Source: Aristolochia californica (lineage: Eukaryota > Streptophyta > Magnoliopsida > Piperales > Aristolochiaceae). Taken from it: a stretch of DNA of 64,000 bases. The position numbers and the translations under genes are program-made. Below the pieces are notes generated by a model, which was not told where the DNA came from, ran no database searches, and saw only the letters and a list, made by a program, of their open reading frames with translations. Below, one piece after another: positions 1 to 10,664 of this stretch; position 1 is the first letter of the stretch; the number at the start of each line of letters is the position of its first letter. Location of the stretch: assembly GCA_029961685.1 (NCBI GenBank), contig JARWKL010000003.1:14141282-14205281 (forward strand), in the 5' to 3' direction.

Positions 1-177
1 GCAGGTTACGAATCAATGTTGAAACTGTCCAGAATCGCCCAATTAACTTCGTTTTGCCCTTAGCGCTTCCATTTGCATCCTAAATCAAAATATAAAAATA
101 ATGAGTATATTTAGGCACCAAATAATTATAAAAGCCTAACCATTAAGAGATAAAAATGTGACATTTTGCATTCTCAT
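1..177. other. unassigned AT-rich sequence
   Basis: No open frame, terminal repeat or recognisable family was seen here. It precedes an LTR tip and may belong to whatever element runs off the left edge of the window. Confidence 0.5.
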
Positions 178-249
178 CAGCCCATCTTCCAACACACTTG
201 GATATGTGGGCCTTACTTGGTCGTGTGGGCTTGGGCCCATCTTCAAACA
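178..249 (-). repeat. tip of a C/A-type LTR (GGCCCA-rich U3 start)
   Basis: This stretch matches the last part (plus-strand sense) of the element-C LTRs at 39540-39639 and 44850-44957, including the paired GGGCCCATCTTC motifs, and ends in AAACA where TTCCAACA is expected. It directly abuts copia-1 RT sequence at 250. I read it as the end of a minus-oriented LTR inserted in copia-1, with most of its element lying outside the window. Confidence 0.6.
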
Positions 250-694
250 TTGATAAAGATAGAATGATCTACTGAGCACTATTTGAATCCAAATTGCGAT
301 ATTGCTTGACTAAATTTGTCAAACCCAGCCCTAGATGACTGTTTATGCCTATATAGAGACTTCCAAAATTTGCATACCGACTCCCCCTCAACCACAAAAC
401 TAGGAGGTTGATGTATATATATCTCTTCATGTCCTCATTCAAAAAGGCATTTTTTACATCCTATTTGTATACCAGCCAAGAACAATTAGCGGTTATAGAT
501 AATAAGATGTGAAGTGAGTTTTATTTAGCCATTGGGGATAATGTTTCTTCATAATCCACTTCATCACATTGAATGTTCCCTTTGTAATGAGTCGGCCTTC
601 GAGGTGAGCAACAAAACCATTTGAATTGTGCTTGATAGTGAAAACCCATTTATAGCCCACGGATTTCTTGCTGGGAGGAAGAGGAACTTGGGCA
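250..694 (-). pseudogene. copia-1 pol, reverse transcriptase N-terminal half (decayed)
   Basis: On the minus strand the sequence encodes recognisable Ty1/copia RT pieces. It starts near the GYKWVFTIKH block (core motif G-C-K-W-V) beside 694 and runs leftward through a FLNGD-type block to a LGLGLTNLVKQ-like block near 300. There are several stops and frame changes, and the YVDD part is not present. The left end is cut by an LTR tip. The frame continues rightward at 3231-3675 once the B1 insertion (695-3230) is removed, so this is the RT of the copia element whose 5' LTR is at 18115-18559. Confidence 0.75.
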
Positions 695-1033
695 TGTTGA
701 ATTTATGGAAAAGAGAAAAACTTTACTGACTTGATGTAATCAGAGTACATGAACCCCTATTTATAATAGAAGAAACTAGTAGAGTCCAATTACAATTAAA
801 CTACCTTTGTACCAATTACACCCAAACTTTAACACTTAAAGATAAGTCCTAGTATAATTCAATAACTCAACATAAATAGAAGACTAACATAACTAAAACA
901 CTTTTAAACTAAAACCCTTTTGTGAGACCTTCATTTATGAGACTCTTGTAAGAGTCCATCATATTAATTATGGCTCTGTGAGACTGCTTACTGTGAGAGT
1001 CATGTAAGAGGCTTCCATATCTTCTTCTCAACA
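695..1033 (-). repeat. 3' LTR of B1
   Basis: It begins TGTTGAATTTATGG and ends CTCAACA in plus-strand reading, so it has TG...CA ends. It contains the GAGACTCTTGTAAGAG-type blocks that mark family B. The half next to 695 is shared with A-family LTRs. Confidence 0.85.
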
Positions 1034-2898
1034 CTCCCCCTTAGGTTGGAGTTTATAAACTNNNNNNNNNNNNNNNNNNNNNNNNNNNNNNNNNNNNNNN
1101 NNNNNNNNNNNNNNNNNNNNNNNNNNNNNNNNNNNNNNNNNNNNNNNNNNNNNNNNNNNNNGTTGCACCAAATAGTACGTTGGAACTGAGTAATAATCCA
1201 AGATAATAATCTAACCGAGATAGAGAACCAAGTCGTACAGAGTCAAATAGTAGAATAATCTAACCAAGTCGCAGAATAAATATGTATAGAACTCGAGAGC
1301 CAGAACACGTATAACTGAGGCAGAAAATAAGTGGGCCGAGTCAGGTTAACGAGGACCCGAGTTGACTCGGATTAACTTGGCTTAATAGGAGCAAGTGATC
1401 CTCGGGTTAGCAAAACCATCATTGGGTAAACTCGGGCGGGACGTGGTCCGAGACTCGAGCAGAACCAGCGCTAGTTTAATTTTTCCTTACTTAATAAAAA
1501 TTAAATTGGCTGCAGTGCGTCTTCTTCCTCACAGCGCCAATGATTGCAGAGAGACATCGTCACGGCCATCCACTCAGGCAATTGTTTTTGGAATATGTCA
1601 ACAGCCAGTGAGAGCAAATAACTCGGCGAAACAGAGTTCTCGGCAGATGAAATAATCCAGCAGGCCAAAACAGAAAACAAACTCAGAATAGTTGTCTTCT
1701 CCAGCAACAACAATGGGAATCAATAAGCAAACAAAGAGGATTTTCAGTGATGAACTAGCGATGGCAGACTACTCAGAAATAGAACCCGGTAGGCTGGACC
1801 AGTGTCTTCAGCCTCTCGAAGCGGCTCCTTGTGATTGTCGAGCAGAGCAGGATGAGCAGTAGAGACAACTCTTTGATTTCCAAAAAATAGCAGCAACGAT
1901 AGAAATAAGATCTTATCCAGTAGGTCTAGTAGAGTAATCAACAAGAAAATGACTCGAGGAGACCATAGGAGTTTCCATACATCAAACAACAATAGCAGCA
2001 GAGAAAAATTCTCATGATGCTGGAAATACGACAAACTAGGGTTAATCAACATCTACTTCCTCCCCACGATGTGTGAGTTCAGATGATTATCAACACAACA
2101 ATGAATAGACAGAGATTTTTTTTATCAAAGATAGTTGCATCGGACCGATTTGAACCTATAAGAGTTTTCGAAACTAGCAGCAAAAAATAAATCTAGTTGT
2201 TGTATCTGCTGTCGACGCCAATCCATTATCTTGCTCCCATATTCGGATTCTTTGTGGAAGCCTTGATGATTGTGGCTTTCGGGGTTTTAATTTTTCACAA
2301 TGACAGCCAGACAAAGTTGATCTCAGATGATCTTCTGAAAATAAAATAACAGCAACGAAGAGTCGAACCAAGACAACCACGATAATCAGGAAATATTATA
2401 TCATCTTCCCTGTGGCACTGGCTCCCAAACAGCGCTGGATTAGAACTAGCTCAGTAAACTAGCCGAAAGATTTTGACAACTGGATGATACAATGCTATCT
2501 TTGAAAGATAGCATAGAACTCGAATTAAAAACAGTAACCGAAGCAGAAAAAACAAAGACTCTCTTCCCGACTGAAATCAAATCCATAAACCAAAATGCCA
2601 AGGCAGCAAAGATAGAGTAAAGAATATGGTAGATTGATCAACCACCAAGTAGTCATCCACTGAGCTGTAAACAAAATAGAGAAGAAGATGATTCTCAAAA
2701 TAAAATTCTGTCAATATATAATATGCAATATTAAAAACTCTGTATAGAGGTCAAAATGTAAAGCAAACAACGGAAATAGGGACTAAAAAGAGAAAAAAAT
2801 AGCTACAAACATAAACTGCTAGAAATAATAGATCAGAAAAGGATCACATTATCTCTGTGCGTTGACCAGGTCAATTCACAGAACTTGCTCTACTACCA
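1034..2898 (-). other. B1 internal region, non-coding
   Basis: The longest open frames here are about 100 codons, lie on both strands, and resemble no known protein. A GC-richer stretch with repeated GAGTTGACTCGG-like blocks (about 1330-1460) resembles the interior of element C (40640-40760). The primer site lies at its right end and the polypurine tract at its left end. Confidence 0.7.
1062..1161. other. assembly gap (100 N)
   Basis: Exactly 100 N bases, the usual placeholder for a gap of unknown size. The true length of the B1 interior is therefore uncertain. Confidence 0.98.
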
Positions 2899-3230
2899 TG
2901 TTGAATTTATGGAAAAGAGAAAAACTTTATTGATTGATGTAATTAGAGTACATGAACTGGGGTTTATAATAGATGAAAGTAGTAGAGTGCAATTACAATT
3001 AAACTAACCTTGTCCCAATTACACCCAAATTCTAACACTTAAAGATAAGTCCTACCATAATTAAATAACTCAACATAAATAGAAGACTAACATAACTAAA
3101 ACACCTTTAAACTGAAAATCTTTTGTGTGACCTCCTTTTATGAGACTCTTGTAAGACTCCACCATATTAATTTTGACTCTGTAAGAATGTGTACTATGAG
3201 AATCATGTAAGAGGCTTCCATATCTTCTCA
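2899..3230 (-). repeat. 5' LTR of B1
   Basis: Near copy of the 695-1033 LTR starting TGTTGAATTTATGG. Its outer end reads CTTCTCATCCACA where the other copy has CTTCTCAACA, so the exact end is uncertain by a few bases. Copia-1 linker sequence follows at once. Confidence 0.8.
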
Positions 3231-3675
3231 TCCACAGGACCCAAGTTTGATTCTCATATAGTGGATGCATTTCTTCTTCCATGGTCGTCTTCCATCCTGG
3301 ATGTCTTAGAGCCTCCTATTATGACTGTGGAATAGATATGGAAGAAATAGATGCACAAAATTGACAAAATGAAAAGACAATCGATGGTGAGAAACAAAAT
3401 TTGGATGTAGGATGAGAAGTGGAAGCTCCTTCCATAAAGCTATGGGCCAAGTATCAAATTGTGGGCCAAATACAACAGGGGAAGAAGGGCTTACCTCTGA
3501 GGGATCCATAAACTTCATAGATGTGGTATCAACCAAGGCTTCAGAGGGCTGAAGTAGATCCGCATCAAGTGGCATAACAGGCTTAAGAGCTGCTTGAATT
3601 GATAGAAGACTCGGAGGAGCATCTTTTGAGGAATAGAAAGATGTGTCCTCAAAAAAGGTGACATCCCTTGAAAAA
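3231..3675 (-). pseudogene. copia-1 pol, integrase-RT linker segment
   Basis: The minus strand carries an open stretch with the plant copia linker signature SRDVTFFEDTSFYSS, followed by a Pro/Ser-rich variable region and the MEEEMHPLYENQTW block that precedes RT. The same order is seen in copia-2 (32819-33595). The segment is cut on the right by a solo LTR starting at 3676 and on the left by B1. The integrase part continues at 13214, about 9.5 kb away, because of the nested insertions. Confidence 0.82.
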
Positions 3676-3719
3676 TGTTGAATTTTGGATTCCATGATTA
3701 CAACCTCGAGCAAAGTAAG

Positions 3720-4156
3720 TGTTGGAAGATAGGCCCAAGCCCACACAACCAAGGAAGGCCCACATATCTAAGAGTATTATAAGATAGGCCACACGACCAA
3801 GGCCCACAAGATGGGCCCAAGTACATAAGAAGTAAGACCCACCATGTTTACCATGAACTGGCATCCTTATCACATAAGTTTGAAGATCAAAAAAGACTCA
3901 CAAAGGCATCTTTATCTTACAGTCACATCCTAGAAGAGTTCTAGTTTGAGTTATGTTTGTCTTTTATCTATTTTGAGTAATTTAATTATGCTAGGACTTA
4001 TATTTAAGTGTTAGAGTTTGGGTGTGATTGGGACAAAGGTAATTTTATTGTAATTGGACTATACTACCTTCCTCTATTATAAATAGAGGTTCATGTACTA
4101 TGATTATAATAAGTTAAGAAGTCAATGAAGTTTTTCTCTTTTCCATAAATTCAACA
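3720..4156 (+). repeat. 5' LTR of A1
   Basis: TGTTGGAAGATAGG ... ATTCAACA, 437 bp. The U3 start is rich in GGCCCA blocks. A CTCTATTATAAATAGAGG stretch near 4070-4090 looks like a TATA-box region inside a short inverted repeat, as in the other A and B LTRs. Confidence 0.9.
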
Positions 4157-4168
4157 TGGTATCAGAGC
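4157..4168 (+). promoter_or_regulatory. primer binding site of A1
   Basis: TGGTATCAGAGC directly follows the 5' LTR; it is the complement of the plant initiator-Met tRNA 3' end used by many copia elements. Confidence 0.9.
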
Positions 4169-5755
4169 AAGTTCTGTGAGTTGACTTAGTCAACCAATAG
4201 AGATAATGAGATCCTTTTCTCTAAACCATAAACCCTAAGTCTAGGTTCGTAGTTTTTTTTTTTTTTTTGTCCCAACACCCATAGCTTGCTTTGCATTTTT
4301 CACCTCTATACTGAGATTTTCATATTGAAAATTATATATTAAAGGAAAGATATTTGAGTCTACTTTCCAAGGAAAAACTATTTTTTTCCAATTGGAGTTA
4401 TCGACAAATAGAAATCAATATTTGAAGAAGCAAAGGTCAAATTGAAAAAAGGTTTGAGCAGCAGTAGAAAGCTTCAACTACCGAGGTATTTTATTTTATC
4501 AAGAACGAGACTTTATATGGAGAATGATTTAACAAAATAAATATATGTAATTCTATTTTCTTACCTATTCAAATAATTCTCGATCTGAGTTTTTTATAAG
4601 GATATATTGATCTTGGAAGAATCAATGGTCATTCTAGAAAAAAACGTAGAAACAGTGCTTAGTTCGGCCAAATGACAAAGACCGAAATCTATCAGATTAT
4701 TTATCTTTTTATAATTATATTTTATGAAGAAAAGTTATACTTTTATAAAATGTATTTATGTCTACTTTCATAAGAATTTTTTTTTATTTCAATCTGATCT
4801 ATATTTAAAGATATATTCACATTAGAAGAATCAAAGGTCATGCTGGTATTCATTGCATTGAAAAATCTGAATTTAAGCCCATTGTTTTACGTAACTTTTT
4901 GAGTTGATATATCAGGAAAATATATCACTTCTCCCTGGTTTGAGGGCTTATTTATAGATCTCTATTATTTTGGCTTATTTCTACATCTATGATATTTGGT
5001 TCAAGCTGGGATCACTGCCATTACCTCCCAACTTCAGGGGGAGATGTCGAAGAAGTACAAGAAAGAGGTATTCTATTCCATATGTTGTGAATAAGTTTAT
5101 GGGACCAAAAGATTTGAGAAAGGGGGAGGACAAAAGATGAAGCTCATGCATCTAAGAAAATATATATATATATATATATATGATTATTTCATGGGTCCTT
5201 CTACAAGGTTTATTATTTTGGTTCGTGTTATATGTGTTGGAAGATGGTCGTGTTACATTATAGCTGCTGCTATTCTATCTCTTTGGATGAGACATTATTA
5301 TTGAAAAAGAGGTGGCCTCAGTACCTTTTCTCATACCATAATCTATTTAACTCTAAAAAATATCACGGACCGGACACCATTTCCTCCCTCCCCCCCCCCC
5401 CCCCCCCCTTCCCCCCCTCATGTAATGGTTTTTATATCTCCTACCACTTGAGAGTCGTTGTCCTGTGGAGGGACATGGTGGTAGATGCTTCAGAGCAATC
5501 CCAATAGACACACTACCTACAAAAAATGAAGTGTGCCCTACATCCAGCATTAGGACTGGAGTATGGAGCAATGTAGTACCGGCTAGGAGTGATTTATGCT
5601 GTCACTTATATTATGCCAACAAGGCCTCATGGAAGGACGCAATAGCGTGAGGGGGAGTGTTGGAAGATGTGCCATTTTATACAAAATGATTTTATAAATA
5701 ATTTTCAGCAAGTTGGGAGTTCATGTTGTTCTCGCACCCCCGGCTTGTGGGGGAG
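4169..5755 (+). other. A1 internal region, non-coding
   Basis: No frame of interest was seen. It holds a TA-dinucleotide run (about 5159-5182) and a long C run broken by a few T (about 5386-5418). It matches the A2 and A3 interiors but lacks the 58-bp tandem array found there. It ends in the GTGGGGGAG polypurine tract before the 3' LTR. Confidence 0.75.
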
Positions 5756-5974
5756 TATTGGAAGATAGGCCCAAGTCCACACGACCAAGGAAGGCCCACA
5801 TATCTAAGAGTATTATAAGATGGGACATATGACTAAGGCCCACAAGATGGGCCCAAGCACATAAGAAGTAGGACCCACCATCTTTACCACGAGTTGGCAT
5901 CCTTATCACATAAGTTGGAAGATCAAGAAGGACTCACAAAAGCATCTTTATCTTATGGTCACGTCCTAGAAGAG

Positions 5975-6838
5975 TGTTATGGTCCCTAGCCATGGATCGA
6001 GTAACACGGTGTGGGAGTTGTAAATCCAGCACTGTATGTGAGTTTCTGAACTCGGTAAGGAAGAAGAAAAATCCTTTCTTGGTACTGATCTCGGATTGGA
6101 AGTGGAAAAGCTCTCTAATGAAGCTAATCTTTTGTTGGATGGTAAGGGTAGAGATCCCTTATTGTTGTTGTTCGACCAGGAGGAGACAGACCCCTCTTTT
6201 GATCATGGAAAAGAGGGGTCCCTCTTGGCTGCTGCTCGTGATAGGGTTAGAAAGCCTCAATTTTGTATAGCCTTTGGATCACGTCTTAGGGCTTCCTTAC
6301 CTTCTTCTTGCTAGTATTGATGCTTCAATTAATGGCACCAATGTTGCTCATGAAAAGAGGATGGAGAATCCTCTTTTCTTGCTCGAAAATGAGGGTAGGG
6401 ACCTCTCTTGATGTTGTTAATGAAAATGAGGCTGAAGCCTCTGTTTGAACTCGGAAAAGGGACAGCAACTCCCCTCTCTTCCTCTGTAGAGATCAATGGA
6501 AAATAGTAATCAAAGATGAGAGAAAGATAATTCAGATTCTAAGGGAACCTGAACCTAGTGCTCATCAGGGAGACCTCCAAACCCTAGAGCTAATTAAGGA
6601 GAACTCTAAACCTTGTTTACCTAATTCAATGCTTGCCTCTTTCTCATTCCTTTGTCCCCTAAGTAGGCTTGACGTCCCCTCTAGTTTTAGGGTTAAATAT
6701 TACACTTCTACCCCTAAGGAAATTTAACTTAAATAATGAATGAAAAACGAATTTAAAACAATGTGGAAATGAAACTATTAACTCTGTAACTCAGTGTACC
6801 TCCGTTGTATGACTCGACTAGCTATTGAGTCCACAACA
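5975..6838 (-). repeat. 3' LTR of gypsy-1
   Basis: 864 bp, TGTTATGGTCCC ... CACAACA, near copy of 11749-12616. The pol stop codon (minus strand) lies only a few bases away at about 6842. Confidence 0.92.
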
Positions 6839-6841
6839 TCT

Positions 6842-8664
6842 ACCTCAATTGGAGAAAGAGCCTGTCCTCAAGCTCATAAGCCGAGTAGACCTGTTTAAAG
6901 ATGTCCAATTGCTCCTATGTAGATGCTTCAGGTTCTATAGCTGTCCACTGGACTAGAATCTCCCACTGGTCATTGTTCAAACGGGCGTGTAACACCATGG
7001 CTGGAGTAAGAATGACGTGTTTGTTGTCCACTGGAGGAAGGAATGGAGTGGATGCTGTTACGGTCCCGGATCTGACACAAGGATTCTTTGGGAGGATCTG
7101 GGGTCTGCCACAGGTTTCGAGTCTTCCAGGCATTACCGTAGGGGTAGTAGGAAGACATGGGGAAGATGAAAACGAAAGATCAAGCCTAAGGGAAGCTTGA
7201 TAACCCTAGAGCTCGTTGAGGAGAACTCTAAGCCTCTCTACGCTAGATTTAACCTAATTCTTAATACTTCAATGCTTTTCACTTATTATTTTAGATGTTT
7301 TATTTAATTTACTTTATTTTATTTCAGTTTTAGGCCATAGGGGTATTTTTGGAATTATTTATTAATAGGGATATTTCTGTAATATTTTATTAAACCCTAA
7401 CAGGGTGAACCCTATTTAAGGGGTAAGAGTAATGAGAAAAGAAAAGCATGGAAGTATTAAGAATTAGGTTAAATCTAGCGTAGAGAGGCTTAGAGTTCTC
7501 CTCAACGAGCTCTAGGGTTATCAAGCTTCCCTTAGGCTTGATCTTTTGTTTGCATCTTCCCCATGTCTTCCTACTACCCCTACGGTAATGCCTGAAAGAC
7601 CCATAACCCGTGGCAGACCCCAGATCCTCCCAAAGAATCCTTGTGTCAGATCCGGGACCGTAACAGATGTATGCGGTGACCCTGTGTAGGGTTTCAGGAG
7701 GGAGACATGAAACACATCATGTAGCTTGGCCGTGGCTGGCAGTTGTAGTTGATATGCGACCAACCCATGCGTCAAATAATGGAGAAGGCCCAAAATATAT
7801 GGGAGAGAGCTTATGGTGTGGTGGTACCACAAGGGACTGCTAGCGGTATGGTTGTAGGCGTAACCAAACATAGTTCATTACCTCGTACAAGACGTCGCAG
7901 TGTCCCTTGTCGTAGACATCTTTCATGCAAACCTGAGCGTGTCATAGTCGTTCTACAATATTCTATAACACCTGGTCGTGATCCATGAGTGCCTGATCAA
8001 TGGTGTCCATATGGGTGGACCCTGGAGTATAAGAGAGAAGGCGAGGGGGATCTCGGCCTTACAAAACCTTGAAAGAAGTGGATTGCAAGGTGAAGTGGAA
8101 CGAAGTGTTGTAACAGTATTCGGCCCACGGTAACCATTTAACCCATTGCTTCAGACGATCGCCCACAAGGCACCTTAGATACATTTCAACAATGTGGTTA
8201 ACCACCTCGGTTTGGCCATCTGTCAGCAGATGATATGCGAAGGATAATTTCAATTTCGTGTCGCTCAGACGAAATAGGTCCCGCCAGAAAGTGCTGGTGA
8301 ATACTGCGTCCCTATCATTGACAAAAGATTCCAGAATGCCATGTAAAAGGACAATATGCTCAAGGAAATTTTGTGCTACCCGTGATGCCGTATAAGAATG
8401 AGCCATAGGAATAAAATGGTCATACTTGGAGAACAGATTGATCACCACAAATAGTGCTGATTTTCCGGCGGATGGTGGAAGACCCTCAAAAAATTCCATC
8501 GAAATATCGGCCCATACCTTTGTAGGGAGGGCGAGAGGTTTTAGAAGACCTTCTGGACTTAAGTGGTCGGATTTGTTGCGTTGACATACCTGACATGCTG
8601 AGACATATGTCGCAATGGAAGTCTTCATGGTTTGCCAATAAAAATCTGCGCTAATACGTTGCAA
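6842..8664 (-). pseudogene. gypsy-1 integrase and chromodomain-like C-terminus
   Basis: The minus-strand frame 8664-8059 has the zinc-finger end (C-Q-V-C-Q-R), then the catalytic core with D in DISMEFFEGLP, D in VNDRD and E in DGQTEVVN, so all three acidic residues remain. The tail near 7671-7760 has the conserved HDVFHVSLLKPY block. After the 7056-7665 insertion it resumes as a chromodomain-like WEILVQW ... LEDRLFL segment ending just before the LTR. Stops lie between the core and tail. The core frame itself is largely open. Confidence 0.9.
7056..7665. mobile_element. 610-bp inverted-LTR (fold-back) element
   Basis: The element begins TGTTACGGTCCCGGATC and ends with its exact reverse complement. 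The left arm (7056 to about 7281) is an inverted 3' portion of an LTR; the right arm (about 7283-7665) is the same LTR in direct orientation lacking only its first 20 or so bases. The LTR family is that of 19878-20294 and 22115-22530. Flanks are GATGC (7051-7055) and GATGT (7666-7670), a 5-bp target duplication with one mismatch. No coding sequence. It splits the gypsy-1 pol tail. Confidence 0.88.
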
Positions 8665-8899
8665 AGTTTTCTGAATACCTTCATGTGTGCGGTCATGGTA
8701 TGCAAAAAGGATGGCTGGAATCAGCTCGGAAGTGTGGGGAAGATAAATCCTTTGTTTGTAGCAAATAAGTGAATCCTGGATGGACTAATTAGACTCCATT
8801 GTCCCCTCTGAATTTTTTTTGTGTAGTTCTTGTAAGTCTGGAAGTGTGGCATGGGCTTATCTCACCAAGTCTAGGATGAGGAAACGAGGCTGGCTGATC

Positions 8900-9200
8900 G
8901 CATATATGAGCTACTGATTTTTAAAACGCCGTGAAAAGGCATCCGCTACCTTGTTTAATCTTCCAGAATGGTACTCCACCGACGTCAAATCCCATCAACT
9001 TACTGATCGAATGTTGTTGTGGCGAAGTTGTGAGACATTGTTCCAGTATGAATTTAAGGCTATAGTGATCAGTACGGATGAGAAATGCACGGCCCCATAA
9101 GTAAGGGCACCAGTGTTGGACCGCCTTGGCCAACCCTATTAATTCCCGTTCATATGCTCCCAATTTGTGATAACAAACTGCCAACTGCCAGCTAAATTAT
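8900..9200 (-). pseudogene. gypsy-1 RNase H domain
   Basis: Open on the minus strand from 9184 to 8921 with Y-E-R-E-L-I-G-L-A-K-A-V-Q-H-W, then FLIRTDHYSLKFIL, the usual gypsy RNase H signature with the T-D-H acidic residue. It follows RT and precedes integrase as expected. Frame breaks occur on both sides. Confidence 0.88.
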
Positions 9201-9204
9201 GCAA

Positions 9205-10010
9205 TGGGATGTGACTACTGCTGTAAGATGGTCCCAATGCCCCCACCAGAAGTATCGCACTCAACCACAAATAAGTCTTCAAAATTGGGAAGCTGTAATA
9301 CAGGCGTGGAAGCCAGAGCTATTTTGAGGGCCTCAAAGGATTGTGTGGCCTTGTCGAAAGGAATTCTTCTTGAGGAGATTGGTCAAAGGGGCTGCCAACG
9401 GACCGTAATTCTGAATGAATTTGCGGTAGTATCCAGCTAGACCCAAAAATCCTTGCAAGCTGAGCAAGACTGAGGTTGTGGCCAATCATGAATTACCTGA
9501 ATCTTCTTAGGATCAATAGTGACCCCCTCATGGGATATAATATGGCCAAGATAAGCGACTTATGAAGCCGCAAAAAAGCATTTGGATTTCTTCAAATAGA
9601 GCTGATGAGCTCATAATAATTCAAAAACAATCCATAAATGTCCTACATGCTCTTCTCCGGACTTGCTATATATGAGTATATCACAAAAAAAAAAAAGTAC
9701 AAATTTTCGGAGATAGTTGCTAAATACCTCATTCATCAGTGCTTGAAAAGTGGAGGGTGCAATTGATAAGCCGAACGACATTACCACAAATTCAAAATGG
9801 TTGTGATGTGTGCAAAATGATGTCTTCTCAATGTCGGAAGGGTGCATACGGAGCCGATGATAACCAGAGCATAAGTCTAGTTTAGTAAAGACCCATGAGC
9901 CATGTAATTCATCCAGGAGCTCCTCCATTACTAGAATAGGAAACTTATCCTTCACTGTCTGAGCATTTAATTTCGATAATCAATACAAAATCTTCATGTA
10001 CCATCCATGT
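9205..10010 (-). pseudogene. gypsy-1 reverse transcriptase (active-site mutant)
   Basis: The clear core lies at 9955-9611 (minus): KFPILVMEELLDEL, FTKLDLCSGYHRLRM with the first catalytic Asp, and SFGLSIAPSTFQALMN. The catalytic motif reads FFCDILIYS where FFDDILIYS is expected, so one of the paired Asp residues is Cys. Thumb sequence continues leftward through stops to about 9205. The missing Asp by itself would abolish polymerase activity. Confidence 0.92.
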
Positions 10011-10014
10011 TTCA

Positions 10015-10506
10015 TCACAAGAAATACGGGTGAAGAAAACGGAGACCGACTGCTGCGAATAAGGCCCTGTTGTAACATAGGCTGGCATTGTCGCTCGATT
10101 TTACCTTTCTGTAGGTGTGGATACCGGTATAGTCGAATACCACTACATCAGAACCTGGTTTTAAACTGATCTGATGATCACAGTGCCTCAAGGAAGTCAA
10201 TCCGAAAGGCTCATGGAAAAGGTTGGAGAACTCATCAATAAGATTTTCAATAGTGCTGTCCGGGTGGTCTTGTGTGTGCATGGTATGAAGGTGATGGGGT
10301 TTGTCCACCTGACTGCCATGTAAGAGAACTTGGCTAACACGTAATACAAAGCTCATCGTTAAAGCAAGGAAGTCCCACAGAATGGGTCCCAGTGTTTGTA
10401 ACCATTTAATGCCTAACACCATATCAAAGCCGGCCAAATGTATGACAAAAAATTCTGCATGAAATAAAGTAGTACCAATGGAAAAATTTACAACTTTGCT
10501 GATCAT
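10015..10506 (-). pseudogene. gypsy-1 protease-RT linker region
   Basis: A 163-codon minus frame includes the conserved FDMVLGIKWLQTLGP block found after the retropepsin active site in gypsy elements, then a region leading into RT (P-F-G-L). It was cut from the protease by stops near 10507-10550. Confidence 0.82.
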
Positions 10507-10509
10507 TTA

Positions 10510-10664
10510 GCTAGGGACTTTCTCCCCATTGGCCACTTAAATCGTGGCTGTAGGATGTGGAAGGATCTGTAACGGAAGATGTTGGGCAGCAGTTAAGCTA
10601 AGAAAATTGTGTGTACTTCCCGAATCCATTAGTCCGACAAGTTCTTGGTCGAGGACTTGAGCCA
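10510..10664 (-). pseudogene. gypsy-1 aspartic protease active-site segment
   Basis: The minus strand from 10664 reads MAQVLDQELVGLMDSGSTHN and onward. LMDSGSTHNF is the retropepsin catalytic loop (D-S-G) and is intact, followed by LSLTAAQHLPL. Two stops occur within the next 40 codons. Confidence 0.88.

Larger units (their letters stand above)
695..3230 (-). mobile_element. non-autonomous LTR retrotransposon B1 (LARD-like)
   Basis: Two similar LTRs (695-1033 and about 2899-3230) bound a roughly 1.86-kb interior without retroviral-type coding sequence. On the minus strand a TGGTAGTAGAGC stretch (2887-2898) next to the right LTR resembles the TGGTATCAGAGC initiator-Met primer site, and a purine-rich AAGGGGGAG tract (1034-1042, minus strand) abuts the left LTR, which fixes the minus orientation. 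It lies inside copia-1 pol: the linker frame ends at 3231 and resumes as RT at 694. A clean target duplication was not found; the right LTR end looks altered. It was presumably mobilised in trans. Confidence 0.85.

Noticed and set aside
1395..2380. Several 60-100 codon frames in the B1 interior
   Set aside because: They lie on both strands, lack family motifs, and the B3 interior does not preserve them.
7058..7665. MITE of a DNA transposon superfamily
   Set aside because: The terminal inverted repeats are LTR sequence with TG...CA ends, found elsewhere beside a primer site and a polypurine tract, and the duplication is 5 bp as for LTR elements.
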